Assembly (NCBI RefSeq): GCF_002086515.1
Contig: NZ_MVHH01000027.1
Span: 1 to 58,467 of the forward strand
DNA from: Mycolicibacter arupensis
GTDB taxonomy: Bacteria; Actinomycetota; Actinomycetes; Mycobacteriales; Mycobacteriaceae
DNA length: 58,467 nt
Reading direction: 5' to 3'
Of the stretch, positions 37,451 through 47,390 are shown in pieces. How positions within the stretch are numbered: position 1 is the first letter of the stretch; every line of letters starts with the position of its first letter. The translations under genes were made by a program, and so were the position numbers. The notes under the pieces were generated by a model. It worked only from the letters and a program-made list of their open reading frames with translations. It had not been told where the DNA came from and searched no databases.

Positions 37451-40387
37451 GTGCTGCCGGTGAGCTGGGTTAGCGAGCTGTTGGCCGGTTCCGCCAACCG
37501 GACGATCGCGACCGTGCAAAACGGTGTCGAGGTGTTGCGGTTCGGCGGCTTCCAGACCGGTGCCCGTCCGTCGCCGTTTGAGGTCGTGGCGCAGTGCGAC
37601 ATGTACCGGCTGCGCCACTACTTCCCCGACAGTGCGATCCATCCGGACTGGCCTCCGGTGGTCTTGGTCCCGCCGATGATGATGTCGGCCAATGTTTTTG
37701 ACGTCACCAGCGACCAAGGTGCCGTGGGTATCCTGCATGATCTCGGTCTGGACCCATGGGTGGTGGACTTCGGCTCGCCGGATCGGGAAAGCGGCGGACT
37801 TGAACGCACCTTGAGCGACCATGTCGTGGCGCTGAGCCGGGTCATCGACTCGGTGCACGCCCATACTGGGAGCAAGGTGCATTTGGCGGGTTACTCACAG
37901 GGCGGGATGTTCTGCTACCAAACCGCGGCCTACCGACGCTCCGAGGGCCTGGCCAGCGTCATCACCTTCGGGAGCGCGGTCGACTCGCTCAGCGGTCTGC
38001 CGTTCGGCATTCCGGCTGCGCTGGCGGGCCGCGGCGCCCGGCTGGTCGCCGATCACGTCTTCAACCGTCTCTCGGTGTCCGGATGGATGGCCCGCGCAGG
38101 GTTTCAACTACTGGACCCGATCAAGACGGTGCGGGCGAGGTGGGACTTTCTTCGGCAGCTTCATGACCGAGAGTCGTTGTTGCCCAAGGAACAGCAGAGA
38201 CGTTTCCTCGAGGTGGACGGCTGGGTGGCATGGTCGGGCCCCGCGATTGCCGAGCTCCTGCGGCAGTTCGTGGTCCACAATCGCATGATGGCCGGTGGTG
38301 CCGTGATCGATGGCACGCTGATCACGCTCGCGGAAATCACCTGTCCCGTCCTGGCCTTCATCGGCGAGATCGACGACATCGGCCAACCTGCGGCGGTCCG
38401 AGGAATTCGGCAGGCCGCCCCCCGCGCCGAGGTGTCCGAGGCGCTGTTGCGGGCTGGTCATTTCGGGCTTGTCGTTGGATCGACCGCCGCCACGCAGACG
38501 TGGCCCACGGTCGGCCAATGGGTGCTGTGGCAAGACGGTCGAGGGACCAGGCCGCAGGGTGTGCACGTGATGGAGGCCGAACGGGGTGGCGAAATCGATG
38601 GTGCTGTTGGGTTGTCGTCGCGCATCGGTCGCTCAGCGGGGGCGCTGGCCGAGATGGGGATCGGGGTGAGTCTGGGACTGGCCGAGGCCGCGGTGAGCGT
38701 GGCGCACACCGGCTGGGAGATGACCGGGGAGGCCCTGCGTACTCTGCCCCGGCTCGCCCGCCTAGGGGAGCTGCAGCCCCATACCCGGGTGTCGTTGGGC
38801 GCCTTGATGGCCGAACGCGCCAGCGGAGCGCCCGACGAGGAGTGCCTCCTCTTCGACGATCGTGTCCGCACCAATGCAGCGATCGAACACCGCATCGACG
38901 AGGTGGTGCGTGAACTGATCGCCGCCGGTATTCACCACGGAGCCCATATCGGTGTCTTGATGGACACCAGCCCCAGCGCCGTGATCGCCATCGCCGCACT
39001 GTCACGGCTCGGCGCGGTGGCAGTGCTGCTGCCCCCGGATGATGATCTGGTATCGGCCGTGCAGCTCTGCGAGGTTGCCGACATCGTCACGGACCCGGAC
39101 CATCAGGCGGCGGCCGCCGCCACCGGCGCCAGGGTGCTCATCCTCGGTCACGGCCGCACCGCAGATCTCAACCTGACGGAGTCGGACCGGGTCATCGAGT
39201 TGGATCGACTCGATCTGTCCGCTGAGCTGCCGCGATGGTATCGGCCGAACCCGGGCCGGGCAAGTGATCTCGCCTTCGTGTTCTTCAGCACGACGGGAGG
39301 ACGCCGGGTGGTCAAAGAGGTCACGAACCATCGGTGGGTGCTGTCGGCTTTCGGCACCGCCGCGGCCGCCGCCCTCGACCGAGACGACACGATCTATTGC
39401 CTGACGCCACTGCATCATCCGTCGGGTCTGATGGTCGGTCTGGGCGGCGCGCTCGCCGGCGGGGCGCGTATCGCCTTGACCCGGGGTGTTGATCCAACTC
39501 GGTTCGCCGACGAGGTCCACCGTTACGGGGTCACGGTGGTCACCTACACCTGGGCGCTGCTGCTCGACTTGGTGGAGGCAACGTCGCCCCGACTCGCAGA
39601 GCATCACCCGATCCGCCTGTTCATCGGGGCCGGCATGCCAACCGGCCTGTGGCACAAGGTCAACGATCGATTCGCCCCAGCCCGAGTGCTGGAGTTCTAT
39701 GCCTCCACCGAGGGCGATGCGGTCCTGGCGAATGTCGCCGGGACGAAGATCGGGGCTAAGGGTCGGCCGCTGCCGGGCAGCGCCAAAGTCCGGCTCGGCG
39801 GCTACGACGCCGCGACGGGCCGGTTCATCGAGGATGACCACGGCTTCGTGCGTCGCTGCGCGGACGACGAGGTGGGTGTGTTGCTCGCGAAGCCGCGGTC
39901 CGGACGCGATGCCGCACCGGTGTCCATGCGCGGAGTTTTCGCCGAGGGAGATACGTGGATCACCACGGACCACCTGTTTCGCCGCGACAGCGACGGCGAC
40001 TACTGGTTTGTCGACAATCGCAACACGGTGATCCAGTCGGAGCGCGGACCGGTCTTCTGCCAGCCGATTTGCGACGCCCTCGGCGGTGTCATCGTGATCG
40101 ACTTGGCCGTGGTCTATCCGTGTGCGACCGACAGTCAAGACGTGGTGGTCGCCGCCGTGACGGTCGGCAAACAGGGCATCCTGACCGGGGCCGCGCTGAC
40201 TGCTGCGCTGCGAGGCCTACCCGGCGACCAGCGTCCTTGCATCGTGCACATTGTCGACCGCATACCAATGACGCCCTCGTGCCGCCCACTGTCGACCGCA
40301 TTACGCGCGGCCGGGCTGCCGGAACCGGGGGAGACGACTTGGTACCACGACCTCACCGACGGCCACTATCGGCAAGCGGTCACGTAG
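37451..40387 (+). CDS. Alpha/beta-hydrolase + AMP-ligase fusion, Rv1683-like
   Basis: A 978-aa two-domain protein. Residues 1 to about 370 form a PhaC-like alpha/beta hydrolase: nucleophile elbow AGYSQGG (146-152), acid in FIGEIDDIG and His in RAGHFG. Residues about 440-978 are an acyl-adenylate/acyl-CoA ligase fold with FYASTEG (about 750) and GDTWITTDHLFRRDSDGDYWF. The phosphate loop is degenerate (FFSTTGGRRVVKEV, about 610-623) and the C-terminal catalytic lysine is missing (PMTPSCRPLS). The architecture matches H37Rv Rv1683 (999 aa, annotated as lipase plus acyl-CoA synthase). GTG 37451 is the first start that fits. The ligase half may be inactive or altered. Confidence 0.82.
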   Translation: MLPVSWVSELLAGSANRTIATVQNGVEVLRFGGFQTGARPSPFEVVAQCDMYRLRHYFPDSAIHPDWPPVVLVPPMMMSANVFDVTSDQGAVGILHDLGLDPWVVDFGSPDRESGGLERTLSDHVVALSRVIDSVHAHTGSKVHLAGYSQGGMFCYQTAAYRRSEGLASVITFGSAVDSLSGLPFGIPAALAGRGARLVADHVFNRLSVSGWMARAGFQLLDPIKTVRARWDFLRQLHDRESLLPKEQQRRFLEVDGWVAWSGPAIAELLRQFVVHNRMMAGGAVIDGTLITLAEITCPVLAFIGEIDDIGQPAAVRGIRQAAPRAEVSEALLRAGHFGLVVGSTAATQTWPTVGQWVLWQDGRGTRPQGVHVMEAERGGEIDGAVGLSSRIGRSAGALAEMGIGVSLGLAEAAVSVAHTGWEMTGEALRTLPRLARLGELQPHTRVSLGALMAERASGAPDEECLLFDDRVRTNAAIEHRIDEVVRELIAAGIHHGAHIGVLMDTSPSAVIAIAALSRLGAVAVLLPPDDDLVSAVQLCEVADIVTDPDHQAAAAATGARVLILGHGRTADLNLTESDRVIELDRLDLSAELPRWYRPNPGRASDLAFVFFSTTGGRRVVKEVTNHRWVLSAFGTAAAAALDRDDTIYCLTPLHHPSGLMVGLGGALAGGARIALTRGVDPTRFADEVHRYGVTVVTYTWALLLDLVEATSPRLAEHHPIRLFIGAGMPTGLWHKVNDRFAPARVLEFYASTEGDAVLANVAGTKIGAKGRPLPGSAKVRLGGYDAATGRFIEDDHGFVRRCADDEVGVLLAKPRSGRDAAPVSMRGVFAEGDTWITTDHLFRRDSDGDYWFVDNRNTVIQSERGPVFCQPICDALGGVIVIDLAVVYPCATDSQDVVVAAVTVGKQGILTGAALTAALRGLPGDQRPCIVHIVDRIPMTPSCRPLSTALRAAGLPEPGETTWYHDLTDGHYRQAVT

Positions 40388-40395
40388 GTGGGCCG

Positions 40396-40854
40396 CTACG
40401 GCTGCTCATCGTCGATGATGTGAACTGCGGCCTCCTCGGCGGAGGCTGCGCCGCCGTCGATACCGACGTCATCGGCAACCAGTTCCGCCTCCAGGTCCTC
40501 ACCAAGCCCCCGGTCCGGCGCGACAAGCCGACCGGCGCGCGCACGTCCAACCTCATCGTGCTGCGGAAATTCAGCCTCCCGCTCGGCTGCGGCCGAGCGT
40601 TGCTGCTCCTCATTGTCGAGTGGGTTATAGGCCTGCATCGCCGGATCCGGCTCCTCCTCGGCAAGCAGTTGGTCCAAGCTTTCGGGCCCCGAATCGTACG
40701 AGGCACCGCCGTAGGGCCTCTCCGCCGGGGAGTACCCCTCGTCGAGCACATCGTCGACACCGCGATCGATCAGGGTGTCCTCTGGCTGAAGTTGGTTGTC
40801 ATCATCGACGCTGTACTCGCCCGGCGCTTCTCTGGGGCTATCCGGATTGCTCAT
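40396..40854 (-). CDS. DUF5709 acidic protein
   Basis: A 152-aa very acidic, probably disordered cytosolic protein with the DUF5709 signature DTLIDRGVDDVLDEGYSPAERP near residues 26-47. LDQLLAEEEPD and AYNPLDNEEQQ follow. No cysteine, no membrane segment. ATG 40854 was taken; an in-frame GTG lies 5 codons earlier. Its stop is 8 bp from that of the converging fusion gene. Function unknown; such proteins are common in actinobacteria. Confidence 0.8.
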   Translation of the reverse strand: MSNPDSPREAPGEYSVDDDNQLQPEDTLIDRGVDDVLDEGYSPAERPYGGASYDSGPESLDQLLAEEEPDPAMQAYNPLDNEEQQRSAAAEREAEFPQHDEVGRARAGRLVAPDRGLGEDLEAELVADDVGIDGGAASAEEAAVHIIDDEQP

Positions 40855-40969
40855 ACCCCACAATGTCACTGCCCGGAGGAAATTTCACCAGATGCGGAAA
40901 CCGTGTATGCACCCAATCCGGGAAGCTTGAGTCAGCTCTGACCAACGTGGCCGGACGCGCTGTCCAGAC

Positions 40970-41329
40970 CTACTGTCGTCCTGACCGCGGCCCGCTACGA
41001 ATGGAATCGTGCGCGCGACGGCCGGCGGGTCGGGCGGGATCGCTCTCGAGGAGTCTCTTCAGTTTGTGCAGCGCGCCTCGTAGGGCTTCGTCCACGGTGC
41101 CGGCGTGGTCGGTGACGGCCACCGGCGCTCGCCCGGTCGGCCGGGCTTCCACCATGCAGCGTTTGTCCTTGCCGCTGGATCGACCAGCGCTCTCATCGCT
41201 GAGATGGACCTCGACGCGGGTGAGGTGATCGGCGAAGTGGGCGAGGATGTCGCGGACCTCGATCTCGATACCGGCGATACGTGCTTGGTGTGCGCTGACG
41301 TTGTGATCGGTGTTGACCAGGATCTCCAT
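40970..41329 (-). CDS. HPF/RaiA-family ribosome-associated protein
   Basis: A 119-aa short member of the hibernation-promoting-factor family. It has the beta-alpha-beta-beta-beta-alpha order of the S30AE domain: MEILVNTDHNV, an IEIEVRDILAHFADHLTRVEVHLSDE helix-strand stretch, KRCMVEARPTGRAPVAVTDHA and ALRGALHKLKRLLESD. It lacks the C-terminal dimerisation domain of long HPF. ATG 41329 has AAGGAAT 6 bases upstream. A role in resting or stressed ribosomes is family knowledge; the basic tail (RSGPRSGRQ) would suit RNA contact. Confidence 0.82.
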   Translation of the reverse strand: MEILVNTDHNVSAHQARIAGIEIEVRDILAHFADHLTRVEVHLSDESAGRSSGKDKRCMVEARPTGRAPVAVTDHAGTVDEALRGALHKLKRLLESDPARPAGRRAHDSIRSGPRSGRQ

Positions 41330-41681
41330 CCGAATTCCTTACGCTAGGTTACTTGGAACCGTTCGTGTCCTGGATCTGACGATGTGCCTACTTCCTCGCG
41401 AACAATTGCGGCCCCGAAGGTCATCTTTGGGTTGGGGGCGAGGGGGTTTGGTGGAACGCATTATGGTGATGCTCGGAAGTGCGGTTGCCACCGCAGCGTC
41501 CGGCCGCGAGCGAATGCTCTATGAGCTGTGGCGGCGGACAGCCATTCTCATCCCGGACTAGTTGAGCTTCCCAACATCGTTAACGCTACACCTCGGCGCT
41601 CTGGGCTGGCATGCGGTCGACGGGCTGCGGTGGAAATCTTCTGCGGCGCTGGCGGCGCTGGCATCGGTGGTTGGAAGCACA
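41330..41681. other. 352-bp region upstream of the HPF gene, no supported gene
   Basis: Contains the HPF promoter region and the end of the converging-side GH65 gene neighbourhood. A frame ending at 41561 (with MLYELWRRTAILIPD) is open but has no ribosome site or family resemblance. No clear hairpin. Confidence 0.5.
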
Positions 41682-44057
41682 CTACGAGTGGGCGGTGTTC
41701 TGCTGCGGCGTCCGTCGGTAGTTCGGCGCGCGGCCGGGTGGCTGCGTCGGGGTGGGCAGCAGCGGTTCACGCCGCCGAACCGGCAGCGTGATCGAGGCTC
41801 GCGTGCTCAGTTCGACGTCTTCCCCGGCGTGGTTGATGATGAGCAGGCCGTCGGGGCCGTCGCGCAGCGTGTAGCTGACCTCGTCGTGGTTGGCGTCGAC
41901 CGTGACCCGAAATCCCCGCCACCGCACCCGGAACTGCAGTCGCGAAATCCCTTCGGGCAGTGCTGGATCCAGGGACAACACCCCGGCGTCGTCGCGCAGA
42001 CCGCCGAAGCCGGCGACCAGCGCGATCCAGGTCCCGGCCAGCGCCGCCATGTGCAGGCCGTCGCGGGTATTGTCGTGCAGATCGCGCAGGTCGACGAAGG
42101 CGGTCTCGTAGGTGTAGTCGTGGGCCAACTCCAGATGCCCTACCTCAGCGCACATCACCGCCTGCGTGCACGCCGACAGTGACGAGTCCCGCACCGTGCG
42201 CCGCTCGTAGTAGTCGACGTTGCGGGCCTTCTGCTCGGCGGTGAACGCGTGGCTGCGCCACTGCATGGCCAGCAGTAGGTCGGCCTGCTTGACCACCTGT
42301 GCCGGGTACAGCCGCACATAGGGTTCGTGGAGCAGCAGCGGGTAGGCGTTTCGGGTCTCGAAGTCCCATTCCGCGGCCGAGGTGAAGCCGTCGCACTGCG
42401 GATGTACCCCGAGTTCTTCGTCGTAGGGGATGTGCGCCGCGTCGGCCGCGTCCCGCCAGGCGGCCATCTCCTCCGTGGTTACCCCTAGCTCCTGGGCGGC
42501 TTCGAGGTGCCGCGCGCAGGCGTCGGCGGCGGAGTGCAGATTGTGGGCGGCCATCAGATTCGTGAATACGTTGTCGCGGACGATCGCGGTGTATTCGTCG
42601 GGGCCGGTCACCCCGGACAGGTGCCACACGCCGTGCCGGTCGTGGTGTCCCAGCGACCGCCAGAGCCGAGCCGTCTCCACCAGCACCTCGAGCCCGCATT
42701 CCTGTTCCACCGAGGTGTCCCCGGTGACCATCCGGTACTGCTCGAACGCCGCCGCGATATCGGCGTTGATGTGCCAGGCGGCGGTGCCCGCCGGCCAGTA
42801 CCCGGAACACTCCTGACCGCGGATCGTTCGCCACGGGAATGCGGCGCCGGACAGTCCGAGTTCGGTGGCCCGTTGACGGGCGAGGTCGAGCGTTGTTGCC
42901 CGCCAGCGCAGTGCGTCGGCCGCGGCGTGCGGAGCGGTGTAGATCAACACCGGCAGGATGAAGCTCTCGCTGTCCCAAAAGGTATGACCGTCATAGCCGG
43001 TGCCGGTCAGGCCCTTGCTGGGGATGGCGCGGCGTTCGGCCCGAGCGCTGGCCTGCAGCAGGTGAAAAAGCGCGAACCGAATCGCCTGCTGACAGTCGGG
43101 GTCGCCGTCGACTTCGACGTCGGCACCGTCCCAGAATTCGTCGAGGTAGGCCCGTTGGGCGTCCAGTAGCCCCTGCCAGCCGCTGTAGCGGGCACCAGTC
43201 AGGGCGGCGATGGCCTGATCGCGCAGTGCTGGGCGGGACCGCTCACTTGACCAGCCATAGGCCAAGAATTTGACGATGCGCAGTTTCTGCCCTGGCCGCA
43301 GGCCGCACACGATGGTGGTCGCCGCCACGTCGGGGATCGTCATCGTGCTGACTTGAACGCGGCCGGGAACCTCGACCTCGTGATCCATTGCCGCGGCCAT
43401 CATCAGTCCGCTGGCTCGGGTGCGGTGCACCAGGACCGCGCCGGTGTTGGTGCTCTCGCGTTCGACGGCCTCCAGGGGGTTCTCCAGGATCGCCGCGACT
43501 CGCGGATCGTCGGAGGTCGGCGGCTGGTCCTCGTTGGCCACCAGCTCGGACTGCACGGTCACCCGCACGAATTCGTCCACCGCCTCAACCACGTATTCGA
43601 TGGCCGCGATGCTGCGGTGGGCCAGCGACACCAGCCGAGTCGAGTGCACCTTGACCTGTTTCTTCGCCGGCGAGCGCCAGTGGATGTGGCGGGTCAGGGT
43701 GCCCGCTCGCAGGTCGAGGATGCGTTCGTGGTCGAGCAGCTCGCCGTAGCGTACGTCCAGCGGTTCGTCGTCGACCATCAGCCGGATGATCTTGCCGTTG
43801 GTCACGTCCACCACGGTCTGCCCGGCCTGCGGGTAGCCGTAGCCGGCCTCGGCATGCGGCAACGGCCGCACTTCGTAGAACGAGTTCAGGTAGGTCCCGG
43901 GCATCCCGTGCGGCTCGCCCTCATCGAGGTTGCCGCGCAGCCCGATATGCCCGTTGGACAGCGCGAACAGCGACTCGGTCTGACCGAGCAGGTCCAGGTC
44001 GAGGTGGGTCTCGCGGAGCTGCCACGGCTCGATCGGGAAGTAGTCGTGCGCGATCAT
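41682..44057 (-). CDS. Glycoside hydrolase family 65 phosphorylase-like (Rv3401 counterpart)
   Basis: A 791-aa enzyme of family GH65 (maltose/trehalose/kojibiose phosphorylases). An N-terminal beta-sandwich (1 to about 290, SNGHIGLRGNLDEGEPHG) precedes the (alpha/alpha)6 barrel. Signature segments are GYDGHTFWDSESF (354-366) and GVTGPDEYT (482-490), where Glu488 is the expected general acid. It would split an alpha-glucoside with phosphate to beta-glucose-1-phosphate. The HAD gene 10 bp upstream is a beta-phosphoglucomutase candidate, so the pair would feed glucose-6-phosphate. ATG 44057 has GAAGGA 7 bases upstream. The substrate cannot be decided from sequence. Confidence 0.9.
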   Translation of the reverse strand: MIAHDYFPIEPWQLRETHLDLDLLGQTESLFALSNGHIGLRGNLDEGEPHGMPGTYLNSFYEVRPLPHAEAGYGYPQAGQTVVDVTNGKIIRLMVDDEPLDVRYGELLDHERILDLRAGTLTRHIHWRSPAKKQVKVHSTRLVSLAHRSIAAIEYVVEAVDEFVRVTVQSELVANEDQPPTSDDPRVAAILENPLEAVERESTNTGAVLVHRTRASGLMMAAAMDHEVEVPGRVQVSTMTIPDVAATTIVCGLRPGQKLRIVKFLAYGWSSERSRPALRDQAIAALTGARYSGWQGLLDAQRAYLDEFWDGADVEVDGDPDCQQAIRFALFHLLQASARAERRAIPSKGLTGTGYDGHTFWDSESFILPVLIYTAPHAAADALRWRATTLDLARQRATELGLSGAAFPWRTIRGQECSGYWPAGTAAWHINADIAAAFEQYRMVTGDTSVEQECGLEVLVETARLWRSLGHHDRHGVWHLSGVTGPDEYTAIVRDNVFTNLMAAHNLHSAADACARHLEAAQELGVTTEEMAAWRDAADAAHIPYDEELGVHPQCDGFTSAAEWDFETRNAYPLLLHEPYVRLYPAQVVKQADLLLAMQWRSHAFTAEQKARNVDYYERRTVRDSSLSACTQAVMCAEVGHLELAHDYTYETAFVDLRDLHDNTRDGLHMAALAGTWIALVAGFGGLRDDAGVLSLDPALPEGISRLQFRVRWRGFRVTVDANHDEVSYTLRDGPDGLLIINHAGEDVELSTRASITLPVRRREPLLPTPTQPPGRAPNYRRTPQQNTAHS

Positions 44058-44067
44058 CGGCGGTCCT

Positions 44068-44802
44068 TCACAACAGCTCCTTCAGATCGGTGACGACGAT
44101 GTCGGCGCCGTGGCTCAGCAGGTCTTCGCGCTGACCCACCCGGTCGACGCCCACCACGAAGCCGAACCCGCCGGCTCGGCCGGCCTCGACCCCGGAGAGC
44201 GCATCCTCGAAGACCGCGGACGCGGCAGGGGTGACGCCGAGCAGCTGCGCCGCCCGCAGAAACGAATCCGGTGCGGGCTTGCCCGCGATGTGTTCGGTGC
44301 GCAGCGTCACGCCGTCGACCCGCTGCGCGATGAACGTCTCCAGGCCGGTGAGCGCCAGTACCTCGCCGGCGTTGGCACTGGCCGACACCACCGCGGTGGC
44401 CAGGCCCGCCGCGGTGACCGCTGCCAGGTAGCGGCGGGACCCCTCGAACACCTCGACCCCGTCAGCACGCAGCGTCTCACGGAACGCCTCGTTCTTGCGG
44501 TTTCCCAGACCGTGCACGGTCAGCGCATCCGGTGGGTCGTCGTCGGCGCCGTCGGGCAGCGTGATGCCGCGGCTGGCCAGGAAGGCACGCACGCCGTCGT
44601 CGCGTTTGCGGCCGTCGACGAAGCGCCGGTAGTCGTCGTCCGGGTCGAACGGGAGGAATGGTTCGCCGGTGTCCTCGGCGCGCCTCGACAGGTAGGCGTC
44701 GAACATGGCCTTCCAGGCGCGGGTGTGCACGCTGGCGGTGTCGGTGAGCACTCCATCGAGGTCGAACAGGCAGGCACGGATCGTTTCGGGAAGACCCAGC
44801 AC
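44068..44802 (-). CDS. HAD phosphatase/beta-phosphoglucomutase-like (Rv3400 counterpart)
   Basis: A 244-aa HAD-superfamily protein with nucleophile motif [11 protein letters not shown] near the N-terminus, a helical cap with [11 protein letters not shown], motif II Ser (VVSASANAG), Lys in [12 protein letters not shown] and acidic motif [12 protein letters not shown]. This set and the linkage to GH65 indicate beta-phosphoglucomutase, turning beta-G1P into G6P. GTG 44802 has GGAAGGAG upstream; longer starts would run into the guaA promoter. First gene of a two-gene operon with the GH65 gene. Confidence 0.9.
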   Translation of the reverse strand: MLGLPETIRACLFDLDGVLTDTASVHTRAWKAMFDAYLSRRAEDTGEPFLPFDPDDDYRRFVDGRKRDDGVRAFLASRGITLPDGADDDPPDALTVHGLGNRKNEAFRETLRADGVEVFEGSRRYLAAVTAAGLATAVVSASANAGEVLALTGLETFIAQRVDGVTLRTEHIAGKPAPDSFLRAAQLLGVTPAASAVFEDALSGVEAGRAGGFGFVVGVDRVGQREDLLSHGADIVVTDLKELL

Positions 44803-44877
44803 CGTGTTGTTCTCCTTCCGGGTGACTGTCTCCACTTCATCATGCCCGCCTAAGGATCGGCTGACTTTTGCCGCCAC

Positions 44878-44883
44878 TAGACT
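44878..44883 (+). promoter_or_regulatory. Candidate -10 element for leaderless guaA
   Basis: TAGACT fits TANNNT and ends 7 bases before the GTG start of guaA, which has no Shine-Dalgarno. Confidence 0.45.
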
Positions 44884-44890
44884 CTTTGCG

Positions 44891-46459
44891 GTGTCGTCAC
44901 CATCGTCTCGCCCCGTTCTGGTCATCGACTTCGGCGCGCAGTACGCCCAATTGATCGCCCGCCGGGTCCGAGAGGCGCGGGTGTTCTCCGAGGTCGTCCC
45001 GCACACCGCGACAGTCGACGAGATCGCCGCCCGCAATCCGCTGGCGATCGTGCTGTCCGGCGGGCCGGCCAGTGTCTACGCCGAGGGCGCCCCGCAGCTC
45101 GATCCGGCACTGTTTGACCTCGATATTCCGGTGTTCGGGATCTGCTACGGCTTCCAGGCCATGGCGGCCGCGCTGGGCGGCGCCGTGGAGCGCACCGGCA
45201 CCAGTGAGTACGGCCGCACCGAGCTGAAGGTGACCGGCGGGGAACTGCATGCGGGTCTGCCGGACACCCAGCCGGTGTGGATGAGCCACGGTGACGCGGT
45301 GACTATGCCCCCGGCCGGTTTCACCGTGGTGGCCGCCACCTCGGGAGCGCCGGTGGCCGCGTTCGAGAACCGCGCCCGCCGGTTGGCCGGGGTGCAATAC
45401 CACCCCGAAGTGCTGCACACCCCCTACGGGCAGCGGGTGCTCAGCCGGTTCCTGCACGAGTTCGCCGGCATCGACGCCGCCTGGACGCCCGCCAATATCG
45501 CCGACGCGCTGATCGAGCAGGTGCGCGAACAGATCGGCGACGGCCATGCCATCTGTGGACTGTCCGGCGGGGTGGATTCCGCGGTGGCCGCGGCGCTGGT
45601 GCAGCGTGCCATCGGTGACCGGTTGACGTGCGTGTTCGTCGACCACGGGCTGTTGCGGGCCGGCGAACGTGAGCAGGTACAGAACGACTTCGTCGCCGCC
45701 ACGGGCGCGAAGCTGGTCACTGTAGATGCCGCCGCCGTCTTCCTCGAGGCGCTGTCGGGGGTGTCGGATCCCGAGGGCAAGCGCAAGATCATCGGACGGC
45801 AGTTCATCCGGGCCTTCGAGGGTGCGGTCCGCGACGCCCTGGGAGAGCACGACGCTTCTCAAGACGGCGTCGAGTTTCTGGTGCAGGGCACGCTGTACCC
45901 CGACGTGGTGGAGTCCGGTGGGGGTACGGGCACCGCGAACATCAAGAGTCACCACAACGTCGGTGGACTGCCCGATGACCTGAAGTTCAGTCTCGTCGAG
46001 CCGCTGCGGCTGCTGTTCAAAGACGAGGTTCGGGCGGTCGGGCGCGAGTTGGGCCTGCCGGAGGAGATCGTTGCCCGCCAACCGTTCCCGGGGCCCGGCC
46101 TGGGCATCCGGATCGTCGGGGAGGTCACCGCTGAGCGGCTGGCCACGCTGCGGCAGGCCGACGCGATCGCTCGCGAGGAGTTGACCGCCGCCGCGCTGGA
46201 TCATCAGATCTGGCAGTGCCCGGTGGTGTTGTTGGCCGATGTCCGCTCGGTGGGGGTGCAGGGTGACGGTCGCACCTACGGTCACCCGATCGTGCTGCGG
46301 CCGGTGTCCAGTGAGGACGCCATGACCGCCGACTGGACCCGGGTGCCCTACGAGGTGTTGGAGCGGATCTCGACTCGGATAACCAATGAGGTTTCCGAGG
46401 TCAACCGCGTAGTCTTGGATGTCACCAGCAAACCACCCGGCACTATTGAGTGGGAGTAG
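44891..46459 (+). CDS. guaA: GMP synthase (glutamine-hydrolysing)
   Basis: A 522-aa enzyme aminating XMP to GMP. The class I amidotransferase domain (about 1-195) has the catalytic Cys in [10 protein letters not shown] and His/Glu in YHPEVLHT. The ATP-pyrophosphatase domain carries the P-loop [14 protein letters not shown]; the C-terminal dimerisation domain ends [21 protein letters not shown] 44891 gives the normal start ([18 protein letters not shown]). It is divergent from the HAD/GH65 operon. The PhyH gene begins 4 bases after its stop, so they are likely co-transcribed. Confidence 0.97.
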   Translation: MSSPSSRPVLVIDFGAQYAQLIARRVREARVFSEVVPHTATVDEIAARNPLAIVLSGGPASVYAEGAPQLDPALFDLDIPVFGICYGFQAMAAALGGAVERTGTSEYGRTELKVTGGELHAGLPDTQPVWMSHGDAVTMPPAGFTVVAATSGAPVAAFENRARRLAGVQYHPEVLHTPYGQRVLSRFLHEFAGIDAAWTPANIADALIEQVREQIGDGHAICGLSGGVDSAVAAALVQRAIGDRLTCVFVDHGLLRAGEREQVQNDFVAATGAKLVTVDAAAVFLEALSGVSDPEGKRKIIGRQFIRAFEGAVRDALGEHDASQDGVEFLVQGTLYPDVVESGGGTGTANIKSHHNVGGLPDDLKFSLVEPLRLLFKDEVRAVGRELGLPEEIVARQPFPGPGLGIRIVGEVTAERLATLRQADAIAREELTAAALDHQIWQCPVVLLADVRSVGVQGDGRTYGHPIVLRPVSSEDAMTADWTRVPYEVLERISTRITNEVSEVNRVVLDVTSKPPGTIEWE

Positions 46460-46463
46460 CCAC

Positions 46464-47375
46464 ATGATTGCTGCGCTTTCCGCCGCTGATGTACAGCGGC
46501 GTGAATTCTGGACCGGGCTGTGCCCATCGATGTCCATCGAGGCCGGCGGCGCGCGCCCGGTCGCAGCGGTCGGCGAGCTGGACACCCACCTGGCCAACTT
46601 GAGGCGTGAGGGCTACGTCCAGGTTCCCGACGCCCTGCCCGAAGCGGTCGTCGCACCCATCCGCGAGGGTGTGTCGACGCTCTTTCAGCAAGGAATCCCA
46701 CTGGCTTTCGCCTTCGTCTACGACGAGTTGTGGCTGGCTTTCCAGGGACTCTCGGAGTTCCTCGCCAGTGTGATGGGCGAGGGATATCGGGCGTTGCCCG
46801 ACTTCTGGGTCTGGCACGTCAATCCCAGCGATAACTCCGTCGGCTGGGGGCCACATCGGGACAAGTTGATCAACACCCTCGATGGCGACAACTCGCCCCG
46901 GACACTGACGGTGTGGTTGCCGTTCACCGATGCCACCCCGCTCAACGGATGTATGTACATGCTGCCCGCCCATCTCGACGATCGTTTCGTTCAGCGTCGC
47001 TGGGACGGGCCGGACAACGCGATCGTCCATAATCTGCAGGACATCCGGGCGCTGCCTGCCACGGCGGGCACCATGTTCGCGTGGAATCAGGCGGTGCTGC
47101 ATTGGGGTGGGCGCGGCAGTCGGCTCGGGGCTGCGCCGCGGATCAGCGCCGCCTTCGAATTTCAGCGCTCCGACTGCGCGCCGTTCAACTCACCGTTGCT
47201 GGATCCGGGCCGCACGCCGACGTTCACCGAGCGGCTGGGGCTGATCGGCAAACAGGTGCTGCAATACCGCCACATGTATCCGTTGTCGGCCGATGTCGAG
47301 GCCATCGCCACCGTGCTCGCGGAGCGGTACATGCCTGAGGTGGCTGCCTCGGTGGGGGTCGGTGCGGCCCTCTGA
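46464..47375 (+). CDS. PhyH-family Fe(II)/2-oxoglutarate dioxygenase-like protein
   Basis: A 303-aa double-stranded beta-helix oxygenase. The iron facial triad is complete: His131 and Asp133 in GPHRDK, His213 in AVLHWGG; Arg226 in APRISAAFEF would bind 2-oxoglutarate. Aromatic-rich strands such as LPDFWVWHVNPSD fit phytanoyl-CoA-hydroxylase relatives. ATG 46464 uses GGGAG inside the end of guaA as ribosome site. Why it rides with guaA is unclear. The hydroxylation substrate is unknown. No H37Rv gene comes to mind at this position. Confidence 0.82.
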   Translation: MIAALSAADVQRREFWTGLCPSMSIEAGGARPVAAVGELDTHLANLRREGYVQVPDALPEAVVAPIREGVSTLFQQGIPLAFAFVYDELWLAFQGLSEFLASVMGEGYRALPDFWVWHVNPSDNSVGWGPHRDKLINTLDGDNSPRTLTVWLPFTDATPLNGCMYMLPAHLDDRFVQRRWDGPDNAIVHNLQDIRALPATAGTMFAWNQAVLHWGGRGSRLGAAPRISAAFEFQRSDCAPFNSPLLDPGRTPTFTERLGLIGKQVLQYRHMYPLSADVEAIATVLAERYMPEVAASVGVGAAL

Positions 47376-47390
47376 CGGGCCGTGCGACGG

